NCBI GenBank assembly: GCA_039111635.1
Contig: JBCAQO010000144.1
Span: 1-29,235, forward strand
From: Heterobasidion occidentale
Lineage: Eukaryota; Basidiomycota; Agaricomycetes; Russulales; Bondarzewiaceae
Direction of reading: 5' to 3'
Length of the DNA: 29,235 bases
The position numbers were made by a program, and so were the translations under genes. The notes beneath the pieces are model-generated. The model was not told the DNA's origin. It saw nothing but the letters and a program-made list of their open reading frames with translations, and ran no database searches. Below are positions 9,433 to 20,587 of the stretch, in pieces (the stretch's first letter is position 1; every line of letters begins with the position of its first letter).

Positions 9433-12400
9433 TCACGAGCGCTGCCGCATCTGCACTGGTGGCGGGGTGTGCCCATTTGGCGGCGCAAACGCATGTTCCC
9501 CGCTTGCACGACCAAACGAAGCTGACACAGGTCGTGATGCTGATACAGATGTTTGTGGCGGTCGCTGTGCATTCGCCCAGTCTGAGTCCGATGCCAGCTG
9601 CTGGAGCGGCTGTTGTTGTTGCTGCTGTTGCTGAATCATCGCAACACCCTGCGAGATGGATGCCGGAAGCTGGCTAGGAGACGTGTAGGAGTTGGGAGAG
9701 TGCATGAGACCTGGCTGCGAAGGCATAGACTGTTGCCGAGACTGTCCTGGGAAGCCGTTGCGGAGAAGGCTATCTGATTGTGATGATGGCGACATGGCCG
9801 GCCGTTCAGGGCTTCGGGATAATGAAGGACCCAACCTGAGACGTATTGTTTCACGAAGAGATTCGGGCACAATCAGCCCCATGAGAGTAAATCCACTGGG
9901 AATGGATGGACTGACCGCGATTCTACACTCTCGTTTGATCGCGCTAAACCAGCATTGTTGGGCTGAAATGGAGACGACGAGCCTCCAGGCGACATGCTGG
10001 GTCCTGGTAGACTTCGCCCGCTCGCCTTGAGACGCATATACGTGTCACACTTCTTCATGAACTCCTTGCTGGGGAGGTCCATGCTGTGCGCAAAGTAGTC
10101 TTGATCATGAAGGATAGGTAAAAACTCCTGCGGCACAGCATAGTACTCGTCCTGGTTCTCCAACAGCGCGGTGACCACGCGGATCGCGCCGAAGCTGTCG
10201 TCCCGGACGGCGTCGCGCCCTTGCGAGTAGAGGATGCTCGGACAAATGACTGTCGCAAGGTTCGGTAGGTCCATCTTGCTGCCCGTCTGCTCATCCATGT
10301 GAGCGAACTGGGCAACCCACTTGAGGAAAACGAAGAGAATCTCCATAGTATCCCGATGGCTCTTAGGAAGAATGAGTGAGATCATATGAAGCAATCGCTG
10401 ACGGTCGGCTTCATTCGGCAATGCTGCGGCGTGGAAATAGCGTCAGCGACGATCTGGAGGGAATCTGTCGACGTACCTTGAGACGCAATAAGCAACCGAT
10501 GTAGCTTAAAGGTCATCAGCGGATCTGGTAGATCTCGAAGGAACTTCTTGAGTAAAGCCGCAAGCTGCACTGCATTATCTTGGCTTAGATCCACAGATGA
10601 AGGGTCTCGGTCAATGGTCTCGGTCAGGTCCTTCAGCCGTCGGATGTTCCCATTTTTTCGGAATATACCCTCCACAGACACATCTGCATGTAAAGCGGTG
10701 AGTCAATGGTTCTGACAAACCTCGATTTGCTTACCCATTTGTCGCATCGCGGACACCACGTCATCGATGAAGCTAGGAACCCTTAGGGTAGCTCGAGAGG
10801 CGCCATGCATGGAGTCAGCGCCCTCTCGCTCAACAAGCAGCTCGAGGGGCACACCGAAAACGCCTGTCACCTCATCAGACCTCCTATCCCTCTAAACGGA
10901 GATGGCATACGGACCTTTCTTCTTCACATTCTTCTTATCGTTTCCCTTGAACAATTGTTTCCAGAATCCCTGCTTCTTGACCTCCACCATCTCCAAGATC
11001 TCGTCCAGGTCGAACTGATCACGCAACGGTGACCGTTGGAGGACGAGCACCGCACAATGTTTCACAATAGCTAGCTCAAGAGGCGTGAGCTCCGCGATAT
11101 ACGGTATCGAATTCTGCCGTGGCAGCGACCGGTGCTGTTCGATTGCCTGAGCAGCCTCTACGAGCTGGGGAATGTCTGCCAATGTGATGTTGTCCTCCCC
11201 CACAGGCGGAATAAGGGGGTCGTATGGAGGTCCGCCAGCAGGCGATGTTGGTGCCGAATCGTCAACAATCATGATCTCAGTATTGTTACGAGCAAACGAT
11301 GGCCGGATGACCTGACTTTGCGGCGTCATATCCAGTTGTCCGGGCGGTATGAGGTTGGGTCGCTGTGGTGGATAGGTACTCGTCTGTGGAGGAAGCTGTG
11401 GAGATGACTGTTGCTGCTGTGGTTGTGGAGGTCGCTGGGGCTGGGATCGCCCAGATGTTGAGGACTGTTGCGCAGCTTGTGCAGGTATGCGTTGCCCGTA
11501 TGACGCCGATGTGACATCGGGATGCTGGGCCTTGGATGAGTTATGTACATCCGTCGACTGCGCGACTTTCCCCGTCGGGCTCTCTACAATCGTCGAGCGT
11601 TTGGGTAGCCGTGCAGCGGAGGACGTCGCGGACAGCTTGCGGTCGAGGTGAGATTTCATACGCATAATGTCTCCCGAGTTTCGGTACGGATCTTGCTGGA
11701 GCTCCGGAGCCTGTCCCGTAGCTGTGCCGGCGTTCAGTTCGATTGCTGTGCCTTACTGATACTAAGTAGAAATGACGTACTTGGTGTGAGCGGAATGACC
11801 TTGCGTTTCTTGAGAAGCAGATAGAGGCGACGGAGAGCAACGTTGAGGAGGAAGGCGTACTGCTCCAACCGCGACACTGCCTGAAAACCAGATCGACAAT
11901 TTCCGTGGCCATGCTCTGTACAGTAGACGACGGTCGGTATCGCACCGAAGGATGGTGTATCTTTAACAGTGTCTAACTCATAGACGAACTGCTCGACGTT
12001 GGCAGGTGGCCGCCGAACAGTGGTGATCTTCGGCGGATTTCCATCCTTCTCTTTCTCCTTCTCCTCGAGGCTTTTAGGGGCTTCCTGTGGTACAGGCACG
12101 GCAGCCACCTTTCCACATGTCGCGCACTGCACACAATGTGAATGCCAGCGCTGGTATGTCCCCAGCCGCACGCAGTCCTCTTCGACGGTCAGATTGCATT
12201 TGACGCACAGATCCGACGGTGGATTGACCACAGGAACGCTACTGAGTCCAGGATCGCGCGGTGCACCGAGGAAGGGCGACTCGCCCGCGTTTTCAGGCGC
12301 TAGACTCCGGAAGCCATAGTTGACACCACTGGTCCCCTGGTTGCCAGAGCGATTGGCGACCAAAGTCTCTCCCTTCGCGCTTTTCATCATACGACGCGCT

Positions 12401-14431
12401 GACGGGCTCCCTCCCTGGACGGCAAGAAGATGTAGCTTGTCGAGGAAAGTAGACATGGCCTCACGCATGTCGTGCTCCCGCTCAAGCTTCAATGCACCTG
12501 TAAGCGCAATCCGAATCAAGATCTTGAGATAGTGCGCGAGGCCGGTTACAAGCGCGAGAAGCTCCTGGGTCATCCCCATCCTTTTCGCACCGGTCTCCTG
12601 TGTATGCGATAACAGAGTGAAGAGGTCGACCGTCTTGCGGCACAACATGCGCGCTTCTCGTACATGTGACATCCCTGGATAACACGCTTGAGTAAGTGAA
12701 TCTGAACTTTCATTCAGCCCGTCGGTTACGTACCTTTGAGATTAAGACGTGAAAAGTAATGTTCCAAGTCATCGATGGTGGCAAACAATACCTCCACGTG
12801 CAAAATGAATTTCTCCGCCATCCTGATGGCCTCGAGATATTGTCCGCTGCTGACCTGCCGCAACATATCTGATATACATGCGGCACTCGACTCCTCGAAT
12901 GCCGATAGAACCCTAACGATGGGCCTCATTAACTCTGAAAGCAAAGCCAAAGGGAAGCACTCACGTCCAGATACGGTAGACCTGCTGTTCCATTCTGACT
13001 TGTTTCTCTTTGAGTGTCGCTGCTGTCTCCTTGCGCTCCTCATCCGCGTACAGAGGTTCACTGACCTCCATACTTTGGCCTGTGAGATTCATTGACCGAC
13101 GCGTAACGACCTTGACATTCCAGAACTACGCAATAACCATTCGGTCATATTTCGGGAAAAGATAACAGCAAGCAACGTACTTTGTTGATCATGTAGCATT
13201 CTGGGTGCCAGCACTCGTCTCGCATATTTCGGTTGATCTCAACAAACTGTTTCAGGATCGCCGTGTTGCACCCGGCGCATTTGGTCGCAAATCGAGTCGA
13301 GTAGTGATAATGACAGTACACGTCATTGTCATGCTCGTAGTACGAGTCCTGGGGGCCGAATAGCGTTGGACAGATGGAGCATGTAAAGTGCTCGACGTGA
13401 AACTTCTTGTCTGTGCATGAATCAGATGGGCTCCGCACGATCAAAGATGGATATAACGTACTGCACGCCGTGATGTAGCTCCCTCGCAGCGCCATTCCGC
13501 ACTTCGCACAAATGAGATTCAGCCGACGGAAATAGTCCCGTTCGCAGAGGGGTTGCTGCTTGCCATCGTTCCCGTCGATGGGGAAGAATTTAGAGGCTAC
13601 GACTGTCCCACAGTCCTGCGACATGATCAGAAGACCGAAGATGCAAGTACGAGACGAAAACGTCGTACCATGCATTTGAAGCATTGGAGGTGGAATACAG
13701 TCCCCAATGCACGAACGAATGCGCCCTGCATTGTCTGCCCACATGCCGAGCATATTCTATAAGAAATGAAAGGATATTAGTGTTGAACGACAAACGATTC
13801 GGTCACAATGGACTCCGAGTGGCCTGACTCTATCTACAATGCCAAGAAGATGCACTTACGTAGGCGAGACGCTGCTAACAGACGTACTCGATGGGGGTGG
13901 ACGAGGAGCAGGGGCGTTGGAATTTGACGACCCTGAATACAAGGAAGACGCGGATCCTGTACTGAGACGTTTGCTGGATTCCTCTGAGTGCCCCAAAGAC
14001 GAGGGGGGCAGCGGATAACTTGAACTGCCAGGGGTGGTCGGACGGCTCGGAGAGAGGAAAGCGGGGGAAGGTGCGGAGGCGGAGAAGGCATAATCGCCGT
14101 GTAGAACACCGTTGCGCGCCGGAGTTGAGTGGTTGAGGTCCTCGCTATGAGCATGGGCGAACGCATCGTGGTCATGGTCGTGCTTGTTGTGTTCGAGCTC
14201 GAGGGCCGAGCCAAGAGTGGATGCGCGTGCTGGGACGTATGGACGGTCGGGTAGGCGGCCGGAGTTTACCGGGGGGCAGAGAGCGGACCACTGGTTGTGA
14301 GGCGGGGATCGATGTGGAGATGGAAGCAAGCCGTCGATGTCAGTGAAGGAGGGGTAGACGGACTGCTGTTGGACAGGGACTGGTGCTCTGTAGTCGGCCG
14401 GGACCTGGCCCTGGTCTTGTTGAGAGCTCAT
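9433..14431 (-). CDS. rga1: LIM-domain Rho GTPase-activating protein (Rga1-type)
   Basis: Twelve exons complement(join(9433..9835, 9916..10423, 10477..10683, 10735..10863, 10915..11721, 11781..12674, 12734..12912, 12965..13125, 13181..13410, 13462..13615, 13669..13756, 13860..14431)) give about 1443 aa. A disordered Ser/Pro-rich head (1-190) is followed by LIM domains starting at C193 (CSACGQTMQG), C256 (CAKCGMALRG) and C316 (CAGCNTAILK). A degenerate LIM-like module (CVKCNLTVEEDC..HSHCVQCATC) has a Lys/Glu-rich insert. A long Gln/Pro linker leads to the RhoGAP domain (~1030-1225) with the arginine finger R1080 in VEGIFRKNGNIRRLKDL. The tail is Ser/Gln-rich with a polyglutamine run. Rga1 proteins speed GTP hydrolysis by Rho/Cdc42 at growth sites and control cell polarity. 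The 80-base last intron is inferred from frame; the C-terminus is the least certain part. Confidence 0.92.
9610..9633 (-). repeat. CAG/CAA tract coding eight glutamines in the RhoGAP tail
   Basis: Eight Gln codons, mixed CAG and CAA, sit in the last exon of the RhoGAP gene and are followed by PLQQ. Mixed codons make the tract less prone to slippage than a pure repeat. It lies in a disordered tail, so length variants are likely to be tolerated. Confidence 0.85.
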
Positions 14432-14899
14432 GAGTAGGAGCGGGAAGACGACGCCAGAGTTGATGTGGATGGAAATGATTCGAAGGGATGTGAGAAGGCG
14501 TCGTGTACGACGGCGAGGGCGAGGAAGGACTGTGGTCGTCGAGTGTGTAGACGAGGGAGAGCTCCGCTCACTACTTCGCTACAGGTCACACTCACCAACG
14601 TCCCCGTCACACCCTTCATAATGAGTCTGTCACACTCTCGTCACTTCTCCACCCCCAGCTCCGGAGTCCGCGCACACCGTCGTTCGTCTGGCCCTCCGAA
14701 ACATTGCTTTCGATCTTTGAGCGTTCGACATCAAGCACTGCGGCGTCACCGTCACCGTCAGTGCTACGCTTGGCAAATCGCGGAACCAATGCGGCGGAAA
14801 TCACTCTCTGACATCCACAATTCAGACTTCCACGACATATCTGTGCTACCCTATAGTCCAATCCTTCAACGCCCCTCGTGACAAACTTATTGGATTCCT
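14432..14899. other. Promoter side of the RhoGAP gene, 3' flank of the oxidoreductase
   Basis: The two minus-strand genes are tandem here. Overlapping open frames on both strands show only low-complexity Arg/Ser/His-rich text and no family motif, so I call no gene. No clear TATA box is seen above the RhoGAP start. Confidence 0.5.
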
Positions 14900-16498
14900 T
14901 TATGTCTCCGAAATGACTGCCTCCGAAGCTGGCCGAACACCAACCTTCGTCTTTGAGAGATGAAGGAGATCAATATCCAAAAAAGTCAAAAAGTCAGAAA
15001 GAATCGGCGTACTTCTTCATAGATGTGCTCGATCCATTTCATGTTGGAGACAGAGTCTTCGGCATCAAACCAATGCTGCGGCGTCCGCCCCCGCACTTTG
15101 TCGATAAACGCCTCCAGTTGGTAGCGATACCTAGTCCTCCCGCATGAAGTCACTGGCCGCAAGACAGAAAGTCAAAGGCAAGAGCTCACGTTGACCAGGC
15201 CCCATTTCCTTTCTCGCCGTACCTCTTCTCTGTCCTCTTGATCGCCTTGCCTTTCCCGTGTTTTCCGTACGTTTTTACAGATATATAATGATACACCCAT
15301 GGGCCAGGATAATTAAATAAGAACGCTTCTCCGTCGGTGCCGACGACACGCGCGCTCGGAGAGGGCATACTGGGGATCAGAGCAAATGGGCCCCACCCGG
15401 GCAAGCGAAAGTGAGCTTTGAGAGAGGCTATGATCGGGGCGTCTCCCTCGCTCCCGGAAGCACGGGGGAAAGCCAGCTGAGCCGCGGTGCCAATATCGAC
15501 GCGCGGAAAAGCAGGCAAAGTGTCAGCTGAAGCACTCAAAACTCTGACGGGATCCGCTCCTGCTAGAAAGCGTGCAAAGGAAAGCGCGTAGCCTACGACA
15601 TATTGTTGTGACTGCCATGAGTGGGGCCCAGAAACGAGCTGAGAAGGAAAGAAACTTAGACACACATCCCATGTCCATCATGGCACCTCCTCCCAGGTCA
15701 TAGGACATGCGGATATCATCGTCTTTGATAAATCCCCCGGGAAGGGCGAGACTCGTTTCAATGGTCTTGATCTCCCCGAGCTCCCCGCTGTCGACAATTT
15801 CCTTCAGGCGCTGAGCGGCAGGATGGAATCTTGCCTGATATCAGCAGACAACCACTGGAGAAGCAGGCAAAATCTACCTGTAGTGGAACGCTTCGAGGAG
15901 TACAAGCCCCTTCTGATTCGCAAACGCGAACATCTTCTGCGTCTCTTCCGCTGTATTGGAGCTAGGCTTTTCGAGCAAGACATGTTTACCTGCAGCAAGC
16001 GCCTTCATGGTCCACTCGTAGTGCAAGCCGTTTGGAAGCTAGAAACACATCGGATATTTGTTGGGATGGAGGCGTCACGGATAAAACATACCGGATTATA
16101 GATCACATCCACCGCAGGGTCGTCCAAGAGCTCTGTTCATACGCTTCCTTTGAGAACCCTACCTATATCCGTTCAAGCACGTCAAACTTGTCGTACCTTG
16201 ATACGACCCATATGCCTTCTCAACGCCCCACGTCTTCGCAAACTCGTCCGCACGCGACTTGTCACGCGCCGCAACGGCGTAAACAACGGCGTCGGGGTGA
16301 TTCTTGACAGGGCGCACGAGCGCAATGGGCGCAATGTTTGCAGCGCCAAGAATGCCGAACTTGAGAGGTGTGGACAAGGGCACTGCCGCCGGAGGGTACA
16401 GCACCTACACGGATTCATGATTCTGAGGCTAGAGAAAGAAATGAGCTCGCTCGGCGTACAGAGTAGACCCGTTTGCAGAATCCATATACCGACGACAT
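14900..16498 (-). CDS. Gfo/Idh/MocA-family NAD(P)-dependent oxidoreductase (dihydrodiol/xylose dehydrogenase-like)
   Basis: Eight exons complement(join(14900..14950, 15013..15130, 15190..15592, 15666..15829, 15878..16038, 16092..16132, 16197..16404, 16460..16498)) give 394 aa in frame. The first exon supplies the start (MSSVYGFCKRVYS); without it the conserved frame would begin at a GTG. The Rossmann motif FGILGAANIAP is at 29-39, the family EKP motif at 119-121 (HVLLEKPSSNTAEE), LEAFHYRFHPAAQRLKEIV at ~143-161 and the DLGGGAMMDMGCY substrate-site region near 195-205. The family uses NAD(P)(H) to oxidise or reduce sugars or diols; this clade groups with dimeric dihydrodiol and D-xylose dehydrogenases. 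It is probably cytosolic, as no signal peptide is seen. The last exon is only 51 bases and ends KVGVRPASEAVISET. It lies head-to-head with the Yellow-type gene. Confidence 0.93.
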
Positions 16499-17245
16499 CG
16501 TTCACGTCGCTATAGAGGTTAGTTCTGAGGGAATACTCAATGTGAAGATCAGTTTTTGATGGACAAAGCCTCTGTCAGATCTCTCTAAGAAGTAAGTGAT
16601 GTTCCACAGACTGTTAAAGACTTTGGTTCAAGGTTGTTCTAGGTAAGTGATGGAAATCTGGCCGATATATAGCAGTCGTCGCTGGAGTCGTATGTCGTCG
16701 TGACGCCATCCGGCACGTATTCCGGGTCAACTTGCGGCACTTCTTCCGACCACTTCACTCAGCCAGCTTTCACACTACTTTCACTCGGTCAGCTCCAAAA
16801 ATCTTACGCAGTCCAACGCTCATAGTCAATGGCCATCACCTACTTTGTAGCTGCCGCCACATCGATATCATTCTCCAACTCTCTTTCAGTTCTCTGATTC
16901 ATGCCTCGCAACCTCTCAGTACTCTCTCAGTGCAATATTCTTGGTGTTCTAAGCTCTACATTATTCATGCTTCGTACTTCAACAAGTCGACTCCACCACG
17001 TTGAATTCATCTCAGGGAATCTTGCTGCTTATGCTGTCGTTTTCTTCCCCTTCACCTATCAGAGAGGATGAAGCGCCTGAGGAAGCCTTCGTCGGCTGAC
17101 CCAGGGATGATTCTTGACATCTGCGGAGTTAGAGCTTCTGCAGCTTCAGAAACGTTATATACGCGGGTTCGCGGCCAGATGGTCGACAGTGAGTCCGCTG
17201 TTTTCTGACTCCCTTTTCGCCTACCTAAAGTTGCACTGAATCAGA
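16499..17245. other. Divergent intergenic region between oxidoreductase and Yellow-type gene
   Basis: Both neighbours are transcribed outward from here. A TATATA element at about 16663-16669, roughly 165 bases from the oxidoreductase start, is the only core-promoter-like signal I noticed. A plus-strand frame from 17069 opens with MKRLRKPSSADP but has no recognisable content. No gene called. Confidence 0.45.
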
Positions 17246-18808
17246 ATGCGTGCAGCCATACTTCTCTCGTTGTCGACATTATCGCTGAGCGAGTTTGCTT
17301 TGGGATCGAATAGGGGACATTTGAAGCAGGAGCGTTGGGATTAAATGCGTATGGCCCTTTTCAAGTCTTCGGAAATGCGAGCATCGGTCCTGAGTTGACA
17401 ATAGAACATCTTTTCTTGGACCAGGTAAGAGCACGGCCTCAAGCTCTTCAAACTAACATATATCTGACTCAGCGGTATAATTTGTGTCGACCCATGATAC
17501 CAGTGGCCTACGGGTGTCGGCGTATTGTCAACGGGCAAGATATATGCGACCTTTCCCACCGACGTTAATTCTACCAACTCGAAATTCTCTCTCGGTATCA
17601 TCACCGGCAACACGACGGAAGCAGCCTTCCCCTCTGTTGAGGCCAATCAGCCACCTGCGGAATTCCTCTCTTCCACAGATCCAGCTCATCTCGGCTCGAG
17701 CGACAGCGATCATCTCATCAGCGTGCAAAGCGTGGTTGTGGATGCGCTCGATCGTGTGTGGGCCCTTGATTCTGGGCGACCTTTGCTGAATGCGCAGTCG
17801 CTCCTCGGGAGCGAGGGTGGTCCCAAGCTGGTTGCATTTGATCAGAACAGGACGAAGCTAGCCACCTTCGTTCTGCCCGTCGGAGTAGCGTTCCCGGACT
17901 CGTATTTGAACGACGTGCGCTTCGACTTAAGAGCCAGTACGCTACCGGCGGGCAAGGGCATTGCATACATCGCTGATTCAAGGTTGGTGGCCTGTGCATT
18001 GGCGAGTCCGACCCGTGCCTTAAGCTGATATGAGCTTGGCCAAAAGTAACGAGGGACGGAATGGTATCATCATGATAGATTTGGGGACCGGAAACGCTTG
18101 GAGGCACCTCGATAGCGTCGCGCTGACCAGGGCAGATGATAACTTTAGAAGCTCTTACGATGGTCGACCGTTGCAGCCTGTTACGCCATCTGGCATCTTC
18201 ACGTGTATCACCACGGGAGCGGATGGAATTGCGCTGAGCAATGGTGAGCTTAATTGTCCCGGTATAATACAGTGTACCTGACAATATGAGCCAACTGTGA
18301 AACCCGTATCAAAGATGGCGATTTCCTCTACTTCACCCCACTTGCCTCGCGACGTTATACCGGGTCCCGACCTCCCTGCTCCTTGTACAGCCAGGACCTG
18401 TGCATTCAAATGCCGCCATTGCCGCCATTGCCGGAACCCAGTTCATCGGAGAACTGCCACGCGACCGGCCTTGAAACAGATGCAAATGGACTAATCTATA
18501 TCAGCGCACCTGAACACAATGCCATCACCATTCTTCATCCCGACACTGGCCTCTTGGAGACTCTTGTCAAGGATCCTAGGATTCAATGGCCTGTGAGTGG
18601 TCATATGTTTTTGACGAGTTGTGATTGGTTTCAACTGAACATGTGTTCGCCACGCTAGGATACCCTATCGGTCGCGACTAATAACCGCCTCTATTTTACG
18701 ACGAATCAATTATTCTTACAGCCATCCTTGAATAACGGAACCGATTACCGTGTGCCCTTTGGCATCTTCAGCGTGCCTATTGGAGCAGGAAATGTCCAGT
18801 TAGTGTGA
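17246..18808 (+). CDS. Secreted Yellow/major royal jelly protein-like gene, with frame breaks
   Basis: Exons near join(17246..17424, 17504..17982, 18047..18243, 18315..18592, 18659..18808) would code about 390 aa. The start gives a signal peptide (MRAAILLSLSTLSLSEFALG). Family text follows: YGPFQVFGNASIGPELTIEH, WPTGVGVLSTGKIYATFP, VVVDALDRVWALDSGRP, LNDVRFDLRAS, NGIIMIDLGTG.AWRHLD, TGADGIALSNDGDFLYFTPL, LETDANGLIYISAPEHNAI and NNRLYFTTNQ. Yellow/MRJP proteins form a six-bladed propeller; in insects some bind amines or act in pigment pathways, and the fungal role is unknown. Two problems are seen. The signal-peptide frame and the GLNAYGPF frame differ by one base. Inside exon 4 the expected YRVPTSLLL..QFIGELP lies in another frame between about 18350 and 18470, flanked by compensating shifts. 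Splice sites are intact, so the damage is recent or technical. Confidence 0.78.
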
Positions 18809-20092
18809 ACAACTCGAGTACTTCTGAGGATGCATGGACATTATAGCGCGCGTCATAACGTTCTCTCTCGTAACGCCTACTATCATGGACTGTGATACCT
18901 GTCTGGACTCGAATGGTCTCACACGTTGTTCAACCATTCTTGAAGCTCCTGTGCCAATGTTGCTTGAACCGGAATGTCGCAGAGCACATGATTGTTCAAC
19001 GTCAGAGACAAGTTTGACTTCGGAGAGAGGGAGGTGAGCATTGTTTTTATGCTGTGTCCGGTCTCTCTTCTACGTGGCGCTGCAAAGTGTTCCATGGACA
19101 GCTGGTATACCCAGCCTTAACATCTGTTGGAGTGGGTATGATGCGAAAAGGTGACCGGACTCCGCAAGGGAGCCTCCCGCGTTTGCAGACCAGTCGGACA
19201 ATGCAGGCCTTTAGAGAGCTCTTTTCCTTGGTCGACCAATGTGCCAACATGAGATCGCCAAGGCGAGGTATCGAGCGGTCTACATGTAACTTCAATCGCG
19301 TGGAGAGGCTTGAGCTACCCGGTAGGGTGGGGCCGATTCGAGATTGATCATTGTCGTAAGACCTACGAGACACGGGGGTCTAGCAATCGCAAGTTGTTAC
19401 CACCACCTCCACACCTCCTTTGGATCACGATCCAACAACTCGCCCCTTCCTATGGATGCATTGGGGGAGTTCTGGCCTGTGATAATGCCAAAAGCTCCAA
19501 AAGAGATCTCATTTTCACATGACTATTCTAGAATCTTGCCATTGACGAGAACCAATCAAGGGCACTGTTGCGCCTTCTATGTAGATCTGCTCGTGTACAA
19601 GGTTGCACGGGACGGTACATGGCTTGTGAAGGACCACGCCTTTTACGCAGCTTACTGTTGACGTTGCATAAAACATCTGACAGTGACTGAAGTACTGACA
19701 GGCGAAGGTGAGTGACTCCGATGGCCCGAGCCGTACCCTGCAATACTCACGTGTGACACGACTCCTCAGGACTCCATTGAGATTAATGGTGAAGGTCATC
19801 AAGTACGTCAGTTCATAACATGACCGCACACAGCAAATTTACTTACCGTAGTTGAGAGCGTCGCCCGGGGGTACTAGGCATTGCATAAAGGTATGGAGTC
19901 TGAAAGTGCTCCTCCACGTTAGAGTGTTCGTATCGCAAAGGCTCAAGGGGTTCTATATGGTGTTAGCTCTGATGACCAACATGCATGGAACACCGCAGCG
20001 AGAGTTCAATTGGGGACTGCGGTTTGATGTCAAAGACCCCACAGAGGAATGCACGACGTACCGTGTGGAAGCTGGATATCGGAAGGGTGAGT
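18809..20092. other. Gene-poor stretch with an unrecognised coding-like segment on the minus strand
   Basis: No complete gene is supported. On the minus strand at 19397-19535 an open segment after an AATAG acceptor reads ENEISFGAFGIITGQNSPN and then GELLDRDPKEVWRW before a stop. Farther upstream at about 19840-19950 another frame reads EPLRYEHSNVEEHFQTPYLY. They look like pieces of one former gene, but I could not splice them together. Other open frames here have no features. Confidence 0.35.
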
Positions 20093-20098
20093 TATAAA
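20093..20098 (+). promoter_or_regulatory. TATA box of DUF952 copy 2
   Basis: TATAAA lies 73 bases before the ATG. The sequence between contains pyrimidine-rich stretches and the start is in a good context (CACAATGTCC). Copy 1 has no comparable box, so the two paralogues are probably regulated differently. Confidence 0.6.
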
Positions 20099-20170
20099 AG
20101 GGCACTTGCACTAGAGCATGCACTCACTAAACCTCAGTCACCAACTCGTTCTCCCATAACGCCTGCCACA

Positions 20171-20587
20171 ATGTCCGAAGAATCTAAACCTAACTATCTA
20201 TACAAAATCATATCATCCTCCACTCCCATCCCTGACATTGGCAATCTTCCCGACGCTCTGCCTGTGAGCGACACCGATCAGGCCTCTGGGTTTATCTTTC
20301 TCTCCACTGCTCCACAAGTACCCGGCACTCTCCAGTTCTTCTTCAAGGATGAGCCACGCGTTTACGTCCTTCGCATCGCCTACACCCGCGTCGAGGAACA
20401 AATCAAATGGGAGGATTTCAAAGGAGAAGTCAGTGGATTACCCGGCGAGGAGGGGATGTTCCCGCACTTGTATAATGACTTCAAGTTAGGGAAGGAGGAG
20501 GTCGAGAGAGTTGAGACTTTGACGAAGGGAGAGGACGGCTGGAACCAGACAGTCTATGATGCTTCGGCAGATTGGCTTGTTTGGTAG
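20171..20587 (+). CDS. DUF952 domain protein, copy 2
   Basis: One exon codes 138 aa. It matches copy 1 along its whole length at roughly 60 percent by eye: YLYKIISS, LPDALPVSDTDQASGFIFLS, TAPQVPGTLQFFFKDEPRVY, VLRIAYTRVEEQIKWEDF, EEGMFPHLYNDFKLGKEEVE and the same WLVW end. The His of copy 1's GFVHLST, well conserved in the family, is Phe here (GFIFLST), so this copy may have altered or lost any activity that needs it. A TATA box and a short leader suggest regulated expression. No signal peptide or membrane segment. Function unknown. Confidence 0.9.
   Translation: MSEESKPNYLYKIISSSTPIPDIGNLPDALPVSDTDQASGFIFLSTAPQVPGTLQFFFKDEPRVYVLRIAYTRVEEQIKWEDFKGEVSGLPGEEGMFPHLYNDFKLGKEEVERVETLTKGEDGWNQTVYDASADWLVW

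Noticed and set aside
14465..14881. 138-codon plus frame above the RhoGAP start
   Set aside because: Low-complexity Arg/Ser/His text with no motif and no splice structure; probably promoter DNA.
16182..16505. 107-codon minus frame starting MNDVVGIW as the oxidoreductase start
   Set aside because: It is in a different frame from the conserved Rossmann motif; a 39-base first exon starting at 16498 and a 55-base intron gives the family-like N-terminus instead.
18416..18438. Tandem GCCATTGCC copies in the Yellow-type gene as a separate repeat element
   Set aside because: Only about two and a half short copies, coding an Ala/Ile stretch in the family-like frame; not an independent repeat.
19047..19373. 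108-codon minus frame
   Set aside because: No domain, no introns in keeping with the local gene style, and overlaps an equally open frame on the other strand.
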